Assembly: GCA_030737835.1 (NCBI GenBank)
Contig: CM060855.1
Coordinates: 9,712,328-9,776,327 of the forward strand
From: Acorus gramineus
Taxonomy: Eukaryota; Streptophyta; Magnoliopsida; Acorales; Acoraceae
Direction of reading: 5' to 3'
Length of the DNA stretch: 64,000 nt
Below the pieces are notes generated by a model, which saw nothing but the letters and a program-made list of their open reading frames with translations, ran no database searches and was not told where the DNA came from. The translations under genes and the position numbers were made by a program. Of the stretch, positions 24,971 to 38,085 are shown in pieces. Position 1 is the first letter of the stretch, and the number at the start of each line of letters is the position of its first letter.

Positions 24971-25608
24971 AACGGTTTGTTCAACAACCACACATCTATT
25001 TTCATAACTCATGAGAAAAATCTTCAATTTCTACATTTTTTTTTCTTTTGGAAAAAAAATACAAAGAGCGATCACGGCACGGTCCCCCCCCCCCCCACAG
25101 GCACTTATTGGATGTACCATTCTACGATTTCAACAATGAAAATGTCAAGGACAATCATATGTGCAGCCCCACTTTTTTCTATTCTTTTTTTTTTTTGGTA
25201 ATATAGCAAAAGCATGTACCTTGAATTATATGCTCTGAATTGAATATACCCTATAAGCAAAAGAATTAAAAAAAAAATCACAAGCTTCATCTAACAAAAC
25301 ATGTACCACATTAGCAGAATGGGACAGCGTGTAACATCACCCTTTCAACAAACACTAGAAACAAATGACTGCAAGACACTCAAACTTACAAAAAAATAAG
25401 CACAAGGAAGAAACACACACATGTTCGCGTTATTTCTTCCGCTCAGTTGCGCAAAAAAATGGCAACCAAGAACTATAACACAAATAGAAACAACCACTGT
25501 TTGAAACAGCCAATCTCCACAGAAGCGCAAATGAGCAAAACATGCTCTTGTGATCAATCATTCAAATTTATCACTAAAAAAAAAAAAAAAACGAAATAAA
25601 AAAAATAC

Positions 25609-26166
25609 CTAAAAAGTGAACCCTTTCAAGTAATCCGGATCCCGCTTCGCCCTATCGAGGAACTTCTTGTACCACCTGTCCATTATGTCCATCGGAACCA
25701 CCAAGCTCGCCCCATCCGCCCTACAAAAGCTCTGCATGTAGTTGAACAGGCTCTCCCCGACCCTCAAAGCCATCCTCTCGACCCTCACCCCGAACGCGGC
25801 GTCGACGACCGCCGGAAGCGCTGCGAGGTCCTCGACGGAGACGCCGATCTTGGCCGAGTCTCCGCCCTCGTCGGAGGAGTCAGGCCAGGGGAGGGAGAGG
25901 ATGGCCGAGGGTCGGGAGGGGTGGATGGCGCCGCAGAAGACGAAGGGGGTGGTCCCGCCGGGGGACTTGATGTAGAGGGAGAGGGCCTTGTCCGGGGGGA
26001 GGGAGAGGCCGTTGATGAGGAAAAGACAGGCTTCTTTGAGGCTCCTGTAGGCGTCGCCCGGGCCGACGGTGGTGGTGACGTCGAGGACCCAGTGGGTCGG
26101 GTCGATCTGGGCGAAGGAGGTGGGGTCTAATGGGTAGGACTTCTCTGGGAACACGAGACCAAACAT
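25609..26166 (-). CDS. Hikeshi / OPI10-like protein
   Basis: One uninterrupted ORF of 185 residues, starting MFGLVFPEKSYPLDPTSFAQ and ending KRDPDYLKGFTF. Hikeshi carries ATP-bound Hsp70 into the nucleus after heat stress by bridging it to FG nucleoporins; the plant and yeast members are called Hikeshi-like or OPI10. Family features seen are the N-terminal MFGxVFP block, IDPTHWVLDV, the extended loop SLYIKSPGGTTPFVFCGAIH in the N-terminal domain, and a C-terminal part with NYMQSFC and MDRWYKKFLDRAKRDP. Length agrees with the family's usual 190-200. The gene is GC-rich compared with its AT-rich flanks and has no intron. The stop TAG is followed at once by GTATTT, so a downstream splice in the 3' untranslated region is possible. 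Confidence 0.92.
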   Translation of the reverse strand: MFGLVFPEKSYPLDPTSFAQIDPTHWVLDVTTTVGPGDAYRSLKEACLFLINGLSLPPDKALSLYIKSPGGTTPFVFCGAIHPSRPSAILSLPWPDSSDEGGDSAKIGVSVEDLAALPAVVDAAFGVRVERMALRVGESLFNYMQSFCRADGASLVVPMDIMDRWYKKFLDRAKRDPDYLKGFTF

Positions 26167-27394
26167 GGCTTCTCTGGAAATCTTTTTAGGGTTTCTCGAT
26201 TGATTGGTGGTCTGTGTTTTTGGTGTTCTTATGGGGGTGGTGAAGGTTCTAGTAGGACCCAGAGAGAGTGAAAAAGAAGCTTCTTTTTGTAATTATAATG
26301 TATATTCCATATCTTAATAATTATGTGATGAAGGCTCTGTTTTCACAAAGTTTTGCTATTCAGATAGAATACCAAACAAGTTTTGCTATTCGGATAGACA
26401 TCACAATGAAGAATAGACATTCATACCAGCACAGTGAATCATTGACATATTTGTAAAAGTCATTACATATTTTTATAAAAATAATATAAAATACTTTTTT
26501 TAACTCAAATTTAAATTAGAAAAAAGTGAAAACTGAATAAATGACTGCGTGTTCCAATGCATTTTATCTTATTCAATTTTTTGACGCATAAGATAGATGA
26601 TATAATGACTTATTCTTATCATAACTTAAATAAGAGTACCTATTCCAGAGTTGTGGTAGAGAGTAGAGACTATCATCCCACAAAGATGGGCATGAATTAG
26701 ATGATTTAACTAGAGTAATGCAGAAACAATAGGGAACAGAATTGGCATTATAAAGATTGATGGCATACGCAGGTTTACATAAAAGGCAAACAAGAAGAAA
26801 AGGGGGGACCTGGGGGCTGATCAGTCACAAGATACATATAAACACATATTAGCAAAACAAACTTTCATGACTCAAAGCTATACTCCATATGTTTCTCACC
26901 ACTGATGCAAAATTACTTTCTAAACGATGACAGCTCGGTCTGATAATGCTGCGAAATATGTGTTAGCTCATGCTCCTTAGACAAGCAAGAATGTTGGCTT
27001 CTGCTAGTGCCCGAACGATTAAGATACTTCACATCTGAAAAATAATGTACAATGAACCTGCCAGAAATGGAAAGCCAAGTCGTTAGATCATGAATGTGGC
27101 AATGTGTGACAAAGGCCATGTTTGAAACCAATTTTTGAAAATTGCTTAAGCTCTAAATTGATTAGAACAATTGATTCTGGAAAAACTACTCGGTTTTTTC
27201 ATAAAAGTTATTTTGTTGACCTTTAAATCATTGGAAATTCAAAAATTGGAAACCAAAGCTGTAATTCAAAAATACATGTTTGAAGCTGATTATCTAACAA
27301 TTGATTTTGCAAAAGTAAAATCCACTTGATAATTGGTTCCAAAACAGGCCAGGCTAATGAGAAGACAATAATCAAGTACCTCATATGGCGTGGA
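26167..27394. other. Spacer between the Hikeshi-like start and the MAP65 end
   Basis: Holds the promoter of the minus-strand Hikeshi-like gene on its left side and the 3' untranslated region of MAP65 on its right. A MITE copy (27114-27350) lies only about 45 bp from the MAP65 stop codon, so it is probably transcribed as part of that 3' end. Nothing else coding is visible. Confidence 0.65.
27114..27350. mobile_element. MITE family A, copy 2 (MAP65 3' flank)
   Basis: Left end GGCCATGTTTGAAACCAATT and inverted right end GGCCTGTTTTGGAACCAATT match at 17 of 20 positions. The interior CAATTGATTCTGGAAAA and TTGTTGACCTTTAAA are shared with the copy at 40251-40489. Confidence 0.65.
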
Positions 27395-30300
27395 TCAACC
27401 ACGAGGGGATCCTAGTTCGGAACCATAGATGGAGACAGATGCATAGGACATGGTATCCGCTTTTGATACGCCCATGAATTTAAGGGGAGTCGTCGATGAT
27501 CTTCTTGTATCTCTGAAATATCCATTCTGGCGTCCAGAGTGAGAGCGTGGTGTAAGAAGCTCCGGGGTGGCACCACCAATTGAGCCACGCCTAGGCATAG
27601 GAGTCATGGACCCTTTACCATTCCCATATGCATTGTACAGATTTGATGTCTTCCTATTGAAACTGCTGCTCCTCTTCGGGGTCGGCTTTGAACCATACAT
27701 CGATTCCTTCTCTGCGAGGAGCAGATTTAGTGATTTCTTCTGATCCTGCCAAATGACATAGGCAAGAAATGTTGTTTCAGCTGCAGAACAAATGCAGAGA
27801 AATTGAACAATATGCAACGGATGATGTGGTTAATACTCGATATCGTTTCTTCGCCTCTTCTTTCTGTTGTCTTCTAAGCTTATATTCCTCCAGAATTGCC
27901 ACTAATCGAACCTGCAGTCAGTGGTTTTAAAAATATCTTAAATTATATTTGACTATAAAATAGGAACATAAAATATCGATGTCGATGCACCAACTCACCC
28001 CATCGTACAAGAATGGCTTGTTTCTTTCCTCTTCCCATGTGAATGTTTTGTTCATTAGGTTGTCTATGATACCTGAGATTTGACTTTCAGTTAATTCCTA
28101 CTAACTTTGTATCAAAGATGAAATGAAATCTGGGGTCATCATGGGAGAATAAATACTTGGAAGTTTGGTCACTATAATCCTTGCTCGTTCTGCTCGCTTA
28201 AGGTTTAAGTGGACGCCTCTTTGTGCACTGTAACGATTCACATCCTGCATTCCAAACGTGGTCAGCTTTCAGAGCAGAGCAATAAATGGTACAAAATGAT
28301 CAGTAGTTGTCAGGGGGGCAGCAAATTTTAAATATAAGCATCATTTTCTTGTGTTTTAATTACAAAAAAACAAAGAATAGTAATGAGGTATTGACTGGTT
28401 TATCAAGAAGCCATTCAAATGAGAAGGCAAGCACACATGGGTGTGAGACAATACATGCATAAAGAACTTTATTAAATCAAATTGACTGCACAATAACACC
28501 TCAAACTTCATTGCATTTCAGACCAACTACTTACTTTTCTTGTGGATTTAGAAGGGATTTACCAAAATGTGATTGTGTAAAATCTTGTTTGAAACCTCTC
28601 AGGTGTCGCCAAGACATTAGATATAACAATCATCAAGGGTTAAACTATTTTTAATATAAATTCCACAAGTTTATCACCAATATTAAAAAAAAAAATTTTA
28701 ACATTCTAAACAACTATACAAAACCTTTTAGATGACCCTATGAAACATTTTTAGACATCACTTCAACAAATAATGCTTTTTAACATGTACAATTAAGCTC
28801 TGGTTGTCCTTTTTCTTGTATGAATATTGCCAATCTATTTTTTGTATCCAGGACCAAATGAACTGCATCCTCTGTACATGAAGCTTACCTGGTTGTATTC
28901 TTCAAGCCAATTTTCCTCTTCACAGGCAGCAAGCCATTTCTCGACTCTATCCATTAATTCTTTCCTGCTTACTGATTCATCCTTCACGCTAGTTATTTGT
29001 GATTCAATTTGGGAAAGTAATTCAGATGGATCCACGAGCCCTAGAGATCAAAAGTAGTCAGGTATTTAGTGTCCAAAGTATCCAAGCATGACAACTGCAT
29101 GGATAGCAAGATCTGCACCTGAATCAATCAATGCGTTAGACTTCTCTGGAGCTGTGCTCGTATCAGGCTCTATATGTGCCCTCCTACATATTTCCTCCAA
29201 CTCTGACCTTCTTTTAAGAACCAGTTCTTTCATTCTACTGGCTTTTAATTTAGTCAGCCTCTCGACTTCTGCTTCAACCTGTCAGAGACATATTAGGGGA
29301 ATCTGAGAAGAGATTTTGGGTGCCAGTTGGAAATTGTGTGTCTGGGTCAGATGTGTTGCGTTATACCTGCTCGATGATGTCCAGCGATAGAACTCCAGGA
29401 TGAATGATTTCTTGTTCTGGGGATCCAAGTACAGATGCAATCGTCTCAGAACATCTCCTCTCCTTTTCAGGTGTATCCATCAGGCTCCAAAGCTCAAACA
29501 AGGATGTGACAGTGTCTTTCAACTAAAGCACCAAAACAAAAGGACCAATGAACAGAAGTGGATTTTGTGTTTAAATAAGTCATGCAGTAAAACAATGAGC
29601 ATGCAATCAATGTGAGAGAAACTTCAGATCGAGAGAAAAACAGCCATTTCACTAATATTGAGTAATTTCATCATTGCTAAAAATAAAATGCACCTACAGC
29701 TATAAAATTATCCATGACAAAATCTGCAAGTCAATTGCATTTTATTGGACTAAAAACTCCATCCATGATTAAGTTAAAAATTAATAGTCAAAATAAAACT
29801 CTGTCAATCCACATGATTTATTGTACTGGATATCCTTTACAAATAGTTGGCTAGCAAATTAACCACTTGTAGGATAGTAAATAAAAAATTTAAAAATCAT
29901 ATACCTTTTGTGTCCGACATCGTTTCTCAGCTTTTAACTTCATTACGACAAGAGATAGACCTTCCAGTGTAGTGTTGCTGATATTTGTAGATTGTCCTAT
30001 GCCCGTTTCTTGCAAGCTTGGATGTACTTCACTCACTGTCTTTCCAAAGTCCAAACCAAGCACACCGCATAAAGAATGTACTTCGTTGACATATTCTAGA
30101 ACCTTGTGAAGGCGATCAGACTGGAAGCAGCATTGTCCAAAATTAGAATAATTGCCAAATCACATAATTATACATAGAATGTTTAGATGAATTTGTCATT
30201 AGGAGAATTAGGCTCATGCATATGTGCAATGTTCTCTTGCAACATGATATGCAAGGGAGTTTACATCATCTTTGTTACCGTTTTCCAGTAAAACTTTGCG

Positions 30301-31639
30301 TAATTAATTTTCTTATTTGTCCGAGTAGTCGATATTTTTTCAGAATTAATTTCCTGTATTTAAAAAAAAAAAAGCGTTTTCTGTGAACTTACCTCTGAAG
30401 TCAATGTTATTTCTTTTCAGAATTAGTCTCCCACAAAAAAAATGTGTGTGTGTGTGAACAGCCAGGGCATGGCCAATAACACTATGATTTACCTGAATTG
30501 CGATATGTTTTGACATAGATATGTTCAACAAGGTTCATCTGGGATTTGAATTTAGATTCTCTTGGATTTGGAAAAGTAAATATTCCCATGCACATGTACC
30601 ATGGGTTTGTGATTTCATTTTTTATTATGAATGAAGGAAAAAAGATGAATGGTGAATCATTATGTTTGGTGAGATTTCTACAACCCACGCAATCTAGCAA
30701 AGTTATCAAAATATGGCTAATAATAAAAAAAAAAGAGTGTTGATGATAAAAATAATGATGCACATACCTTTTCCTTCTGTAGAGTACGAAGTTGAGCATG
30801 GTACTCATTGAGTTTTCTCAATGACAAGTCATGCTCCTCCCAATTAACAGGATCTGTATCAGCTCCATGATTATATCCTGAGATCTCCCAATTAATTTTC
30901 TCAAGTTGCAACTTTAGATCTGCAAATTGTTTTATGCGCTCCTCCTTCTTTACTCTCAGGTCATCTAGCAGTGGCGTGACAGAAGCCAGCTGCTCCTTCA
31001 ATGATCTTGAACCTATGTTCCTCTAGGGAAACAGATACATAAAATGCAAATTCAGGGATGGTGCAAAGTTAAATGAAAGTTTATTATGTTAATATTTAAT
31101 AAGATGCCCAAACAAAATGTTATGAACATTTGGATAAATGCATCTACAGGTTATCATACACAAAACAGAATTATTTACTTTTTCAATTCATGAGCCTTGT
31201 TGTTTAAGCAGATTACTCCTATATGGCCATATCCATTCATGACTGCAGAACTCGCTTCAAATCAACGTATATATTGGCAATCTATTACCATACACATTAT
31301 TATCCCATTTTGTGGCTGAGCTTGTAATCTAAACCAACCATCCAAATGTGCACGCTAACTTGATGTTCATTTTACATGTTACATTTACATATCCAACTCA
31401 ATTTAAAATTTGCCACTTCCTTGCAAGTTCTGCTTGTAGCTCCAAAATCATGAATAATCAAGTGATCCAGGATCCTTTTTTTCCGAGCAAAATTAACAAT
31501 TGAGTGAGAAGCATATTGCTTTTTGACGAAGACAGTAACAATGTTTTCCAATTTGTAGCATACATATTGAATAATTATATCAAAAAATTAACCAAAACAA
31601 TATCACTCGTCAGAGACTCGTGAACTGAGAGAGAGGGAG

Positions 31640-31678
<39 letters not shown>

Positions 31679-33009
31679 ACAAAATTTACCGGGGAATGGG
31701 GAGTGAATTCACCGAGGGAAGCACGGAGAACAGCAAGCTCAGCTTCTTTAGCAGTGACAGATTGGTGGAGACGAGCCTTTATGTTGGAAGCCTCATCAAC
31801 CTTTCTACGGTACACTTGCAAGCACTCCATTTCAAGTTCCATCATCATTTTGTCCATTTCTGCGTCGCTCTCCCCAATCTCCATCCACACATGCTGTTAT
31901 TGCATACAATCCACAACACACACACACACAAACGAAAGACCTCAGATTTCCAGCAGAGGAATAGAGAAGACCATGTATTATTTTTACCACCAACTTTTGT
32001 TCAGTTAATCACAGCTATCCATAAATCAAGGAGTAAAAAAAATTGAGCCTTTGAACTAATTTAAATTATGAAAATTCCATTAAATAAGTATCTATTTGTA
32101 AATTATCACAAAAAGGATTTAATGCAACTAAAAAAATTTGAGAATTGTTAGGGATAGTCAATTTGCAGCCCCCAACATGTTTTGAAATCTTTTCAAAGGC
32201 ATATAATTGTTATATGTATACCTTTACAAAAAATAAGTATACACTTGAATGAACTAAATTAACAATTTTTGTATTTCTCTAGCCTAATATATACTACCTT
32301 AACCTAGTAATAGGAGAATTTGAGGCTGTAAAAGGGATCGCAGGAATGACTATGTATCAGCGCCCTTTGAGACACAGAAACACCTCTTAGAGCCACCAAA
32401 ACACATGACTTTCAAAAAAAAAATTTGTTAGGAGAAAGGAAATTGAAATAGAAACAGCAATTCTAGCTGATATTTTCAGAGTAATAAAAAAAATCACAAC
32501 TAAAACCCAAATAATATTTTGCTAAAAAAAAAGACCCATTGATTATTGCTATACACAGATGATTTAAAGAAACAAAGAAAAACATTTACAGCCTACAGAT
32601 TCAATAGACAGACCAAACAAAAGATGAATTTCATAAATTCTCAAAGAGAATGAAAAACAAAAGAGGTCCAATTCTTACCAAAAAAAAAAAAAAAAAAAAA
32701 TTCCGGATAGACCAATTCACTGGAAACGAAACACAAAAAGGAGTTGAAAAAAACACAAGCCCATCACACAAATCAAACCAGCAAACGCAAAACCCCACCA
32801 AAATCAATTTCAAGAAAAGAAAATAAAAGCAACTTTCAATATACGAAAAAAGGAGAAAACTTTCTTTCTCAAACACCAAAAAGAACACCTACTTTTGAGA
32901 ACCCCAAAAGAAGAAACAAAGGCTGAGAGAGAGAGAGAGAGACCTGCAACTCTCTGAGGAGCGCACCACAATTGGTTTCCAATGTACAGAGACCGTTAAG
33001 ACTCCCCAT
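27395..33009 (-). CDS. MAP65: MAP65 microtubule-associated protein (PRC1/Ase1 family)
   Basis: Eleven exons join in phase into about 598 residues: 33009-32944, 31893-31690, 31022-30768, 30120-29905, 29522-29367, 29278-29119, 29040-28889, 28244-28157, 28072-27999, 27911-27837 and 27745-27395. MAP65 proteins form dimers that cross-link antiparallel microtubules in the cortical array, spindle midzone and phragmoplast. The N-terminus [20 protein letters not shown], then [20 protein letters not shown], is the typical coiled-coil start. The conserved microtubule-binding core is present: [13 protein letters not shown], then [18 protein letters not shown] and [17 protein letters not shown]. The tail is basic and Ser/Pro-rich ([29 protein letters not shown]) with possible CDK/MAPK sites, ending [10 protein letters not shown]. 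Which of the nine Arabidopsis clades it belongs to cannot be decided here. Confidence 0.95.
31645..31673. repeat. GA microsatellite in MAP65 intron 2
   Basis: A run of about 14 GA repeats, 17 bp past the exon 2 donor, giving a CT-rich run in the transcript. Confidence 0.9.
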
Positions 33010-33235
33010 TAGCCTTCCTTTTCTTCTCCTGCTGTTCCCAAACCCTTACAAACACCTTTTCCAAGCCAACAATGAGAGCGAGAAACAGAGAGAACCCCAA
33101 AGAATGCCAATTTATCAAAGAACGACCTCCATTAGTGAACCCTCCCAGATCTGCAGAGTTCAGTTGCCCCCATTGAAGCCGGAAAACAAAACAATTCAAC
33201 CCTTTTGAGGGTTTTCAGAAACCCAGAAGCGAAAA

Positions 33236-33240
<5 letters not shown>

Positions 33241-33277
<37 letters not shown>
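33241..33277. repeat. GA microsatellite upstream of MAP65
   Basis: Eighteen GA repeats, about 230 bp upstream of the MAP65 ATG. On the transcribed strand this is a CT run, a common feature of plant promoters and 5' leaders. Confidence 0.9.
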
Positions 33278-33279
<2 letters not shown>

Positions 33280-34773
33280 TTGAGTGAGGAGAGAAAAAAA
33301 TGGAGGGTGGGCGGAGGTTTTTTTAAGGCTTTTTTTTGGAGGGAAGAAAAAGAAGTAAAACCATAAAAAAGGATTCTCAACAGTGACTAAAAACGGAAAT
33401 AAAAATGGAAAATAAAAGGTTGACACTTTGAAAGTGAGTTTATATAATTTATAATACATGGATTTATTTTATTTTATTTTGTGCCACTCATGAATGCACT
33501 GGATTCACTAACATGTGTTATCTATGTTAGTGTTTCTACGGGGATTGGGTTAAGTACAACGGGTATTGAATAATTTAATTATCTAATATGTTTATAACCG
33601 TTTGATTTTATTATTTTAATATAACAAAATTAATTGAATTTTGATTTTAATTTTGAAATCTAATAAAATATTTAGTCACAATACCTATTTCAAAGTGAGA
33701 AAATCGAACAGTCACGAACACATTGGATAATTTGGATCTAAACAGACCCTCTTCCATGCATGGATGTAAGATGCATGACATGTTCATGCGTTAAAATATA
33801 AGAGTTGGGAGCATGGATTTGAGAGTTTATATGACAAATGATATATATTCTTATCTAAAATGTATTTGATTAAAAAAATTAATCAAATATGATCTTAAGA
33901 TTAGAATTCTTTGAGAAGGGTCTATGTGTGGGGGGTTTAAATTCTATGTTTTTTTTATATATTTGTATCTTGATTGACTATTGTAGGGTTGTCATATCAT
34001 CATTGTTAAATTTAAACAGTTGTATCTAGCGGAAAAAAATTAAATGGTTGTATATACAATAAATCATGAATGAGTTTATGTGTGATAAATAGATCTATTT
34101 CATTTGCACAAAACAATGAATAAATCAGGCATACTCTTTCAGTTGAGAAAGTTGCACGGTTAAACTGAATTAGGTTTCAAGTTAGGGTTTTAGGTTTTTA
34201 ATATTAACGTTCAACTCGAATATAAACAAGAGCAATATGAATCCAATTTAAATTCAGTCTAATGGAACCTAATATAATGGGTGATAAATTAAATGTTAAT
34301 CCACTAGATGAATTTTAAATGATTCAAATCATATATATATAAGATCTCATTTTTTTTAGTTTTGCTTTTTTATTATCTCTTCCCTCGTTTTCATGTATTT
34401 TCCACATGCTAGACATCATTATCATATTTGCGCGGGACATTAATTATTACATAGTTATAAATTATTTAAAATGATATTGCGTTGATATTAAACCATAACA
34501 AAATTACAATATGAATCAAATCCAAAAGCAACTCAAACTCAAACTCTATGTTTCAGGTTCAGATTGACCTTCATGGGTTTGAAGGTAGTGAATTTGGATT
34601 TATTTAAGACTTAATCAATATTGTAAGTAAAAAAATCTTTTAATATTATCTGAAATTAAATCACAGACTACTTCTTCAAATTACTTGACTCCTCTCCTCT
34701 ACCTCACATAATCACACAATAAAAGGATCATTCTATGCTTAAAATTGAAATACAAAGAATGCAATAGAATCAT

Positions 34774-35174
34774 ATATAATTTTTATATTTTTTTTTTGAA
34801 AAAGGTAGGTCAATTGTTATAACAAAGATGAGTGTTACAATATTAGTCCGAATGCGGGGAGGAGAGATGAGGAAGCGTGAAAGTAGAGAAATACATGCAC
34901 AACCGAGGACCCGGAAGGGAAGCTCGGCCTGTGCGCTAAGCTAGGGTATAGTGGCGACGAACCAAATCCCCGTCAAAGCACGAGCAGCACCGCGAGGAGT
35001 CAGGAGCTGCGGCTTGACTTACTCCTCGCAACTAATTCTACCCCCTGAGCACCTCACCCCTTTGAGACCCACAAGATGTCTTCCCTAGTCCTACACTAGG
35101 AAGAGAGTAGAGTCCCAAAGATTTTTAAAGTAGAGCTGCTGTCCCCAAAATATTTTTAATATAATTTTTATATT
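34774..35174 (-). mobile_element. 5'-truncated LINE end with perfect 16-bp target duplication
   Basis: The insert 34790-35158 is bounded on both sides by the identical 16 bases ATATAATTTTTATATT (34774-34789 and 35159-35174). Its left end is a run of T, so on the minus strand it ends in a poly-A tail after TTATAACAATTGACCTACC. It is much richer in G+C than the surroundings and has no long ORF. These are the hallmarks of target-primed reverse transcription of a truncated LINE 3' end or another poly-A RNA. The exact duplication suggests a recent insertion. Confidence 0.8.
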
Positions 35175-37570
35175 AATGATAATACAAGTGTATATTAAAA
35201 GAAGAATGGTATAACATTGCAATTTAGTATACCAGTTGCGGGCGCGTGTGATGTGATGCCCTCAATTTTGTCTTTTCATGATCATCTATAAAAATACATT
35301 TATTTAGATATAATATAATTTTCATGATAAGATATTGCTCATGCATGAATTCATTGTTATAGAAATTATGGGTTTTAAATCACAAAGTTTTTTTTAAGGT
35401 GACAGTTGTGAACCACACAAAAAGTCTATTGAATTCCTGTGGTCCTTCAATGTAGTAAATATTATGATAAATATTATAACATGAAGAAATAAAAGGATTT
35501 ACTTGGTTATTCAATTAAAAAAACATATATCTTAAAATACGTGTGAATTGTCTGCATAACTGTATTTAACATTTTTTATAAAAAAAATTTATTTTAAAAC
35601 AAAAATTGAGAAAACTATCTATCTTTCATCTCAATTTTTTTTTATAACAAATATGATAAATTATTCTTTTAGTCACTTATTCTCTCTCTTATAACAAATC
35701 TCTAACACTTATCCCTCCAATTGGGACCCAATTTCAATACAAGTGTGGGTTGGGTATAATATTATGGAGGAGGATTTCGGTTCATGTCATCAGTTTTGGA
35801 GGGTTTCATGGTGAAATTGCGATGTTCCACCTAATTTGTTTTTGACAAGTTCATGCATTATCAGTTCAACATGTTGTACCCATTTTTATAATAATTTTAT
35901 CCATGAAAAATGATTGAATGGGGTTTGCTTTTGATGACATCATTTTCCCCAAAAGTTTTGTTTGGAATAATATAAAGTTAACAGTAAAAAAGAGAAGAGA
36001 CTACGATTAATATAAGAACTTCACAAGATAGAATGGAAACGGTTAGACCATCTGTGTATAGCCCTGCGCCCAGTCTCAACTTTTTTTTTTTCAGTATACT
36101 ATATGAAAAAATGAAATACATGCTCTAAAGAATTATATGAACCTAGCAGAGATTGGGTGTGCTCCTTCATCTGGCCATACCTCACCTTTTTGTGTTTATT
36201 TACTCTATATCTCTTCATCCTCAATTCAGAACTGTATTAACTCTTTTTTTAACAAATCGGTTAGTAGCATGATTCTACCTTCTAAAAAAAAAATTATATA
36301 AATTCATTTATAGAAAATATATAAAAAAAATCAAATTAAATGAGGTGCAATATAACCAAAGCAGAGAGTTCAATTATGGGAGCTGTGATGTATAAAGTAA
36401 AGAAATTTTTTTTTTTTTGACTGGTTGTTGATTCACCAAACAGCTGAAGATATTAGATATGTTGTGTTTTTAATATTAAAGTTTTAAGATTTTATATTTG
36501 TCTTTTATGATTTGTTTATTTAATCACGTAGCAGGAAACTTCAGATTTTCATATTATTTTAATTATTCATCATATTTGTCATATTTGTGTTTTAGTTAAA
36601 CTTGGAATATAGCTAAATTTGGATTTAGGCATTGCCTTGAGCATGAATTTGTTAATGGATCTGACATGGATCATGTTGACAAATAGAATGAACAAAAAAT
36701 GAAAATAGGACTTTGCAATTTTAAAATATTTCCATTGAATTGCTAAGTAATATTTAAGCTTCCAATATTAAGTCGGGTACATTTTTGGTAACAAAAAAGT
36801 TGACTTAAAATTTGATCACAACCAATTAAAAAAAATGTCTTAACATTTTCAACATCCCACCCACAAGTGATAGGATGACATTTCTTCTTAGTATTTGCTT
36901 CAAATGTGTTCAAAGGTTAATTTGGTTAATTTGGTTAACCAATAAAGAAATTTGGTTACTTTGGTTAACCAATAAAGAAATGTGTTCATGAGTTCATACA
37001 TAAATCTCGAACATATCATTTCAAATGGAGAGTAAACACATGATTCTAATCAAATTATCAACCCATGTGGATTTAAACACCCAAATATTGAATTCAAGAA
37101 ATTAAGTAATTGAGCCATTGAATCATAGTGATTGAGATCTTCAGGACTCTGTGTCTAAATTCTACTTAAATATGCACTCTGTAAAGTGGTTAAATTTTAG
37201 ACATTGAGAACGTTGATATGAATTCTTTCTTTTCGCGGTTCTATTTGCAGATATAATGTCACTAACGTGTACCCTACAATTGTCATATATAATAGATATA
37301 ACAATTTCATGGTCGGGGAGGGGAGACAACAGCCATCTCATGGTTGAGTGCCCGATGGTGCAAAGGATCTAGCAGCTCATGGCAGGTGCATCTGAGCAAG
37401 CTAACGGGTGTAGCACGCTCGAGGACCTTTGGCGGCCTGGTCAGACACTTCTGGCGAGGGGGATAAAAGTAGGAAGGCTATGGTTTCTAAGCTCCTTGTC
37501 CCGGCGGCGGGATCGTCAACGGGTTGCGGATCGACCTGGACTCGACCCGAATCTGACCAGATAAAAGGCG

Positions 37571-38085
37571 TAAATACCTGACTTGAAGGACCTGACAATC
37601 AAAACGGGTCAGGTCTGGGTCCACCCGACTGATTCTATGGACCCGTTGGATCCGATTGACCCAATCCAAATATTATGTAATTTTTTTTTATTTATGATCC
37701 AACTTAACACTCATGATTCAACCAAACATTTATAACTAAATATTGAATAATCATTTAAAATTTTAAACATTTGAAATATTTTTATAACCTTTTGACTCCA
37801 CGTAAAAGCATAATAATCCAAACCGTGTTCCAAATATTCCTTCATAAAACATTTAAAAATCAAAATAGTGAATAACTATTTATAATACATTAGACTATAT
37901 TAAAAAAAAAAAAATGAAGCCATTGTAGGTCCTTGAAAAATTTCTTAACTTCTCTTTGTCTGGCCTGAACTTGTTAATTGGTCGACCCGACCCGAGACCC
38001 GATATGGACCTGACCCGAAGGACCCGACAATCAAACGGGTCGGGTCTGGGTACACCCCGACCCGACGCGGACCCGACCTGTTGAC
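37571..38085 (+). repeat. Two direct GC-rich repeats around an AT-rich core
   Basis: 37571-37650 and 38005-38085 align, for example GAAGGACCTGACAATCAAAA with GAAGGACCCGACAATCAAAC, then GGGTCAGGTCTGGGT with GGGTCGGGTCTGGGT. About 350 bp of AT-rich sequence lies between them. Most differences are CG in the right copy against TG or CA in the left, the pattern left by deamination of methylated cytosine. The parent family is unknown. Confidence 0.6.

Larger units (their letters stand above)
20160..25608. other. Intergenic region between IAR1 and Hikeshi-like
   Basis: Contains a MITE copy (20435-20925), AT-rich decayed repeats (21020-21250, 21690-21910), a second MITE copy (22212-22445) and a non-coding stretch with a direct duplication (24190-24970). 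The part from about 22480 to 25600 is less repetitive and could be 3' untranslated or non-coding transcript of the Hikeshi-like gene, but nothing proves this. The GC-richer 20270-20430 has no recognisable gene. Confidence 0.6.

Noticed and set aside
25742-26130. Plus-strand ORFs opposite the Hikeshi-like gene
   Set aside because: Antisense shadows of a GC-rich coding exon.
31645-32046. Plus-strand ORF starting with Arg-Glu repeats
   Set aside because: Translation of the GA microsatellite and the antisense of MAP65 exon 2.
37379-37669. Overlapping ORFs of about 60 codons in both strands
   Set aside because: They lie in the GC-rich repeat and its flank; no conserved motif.
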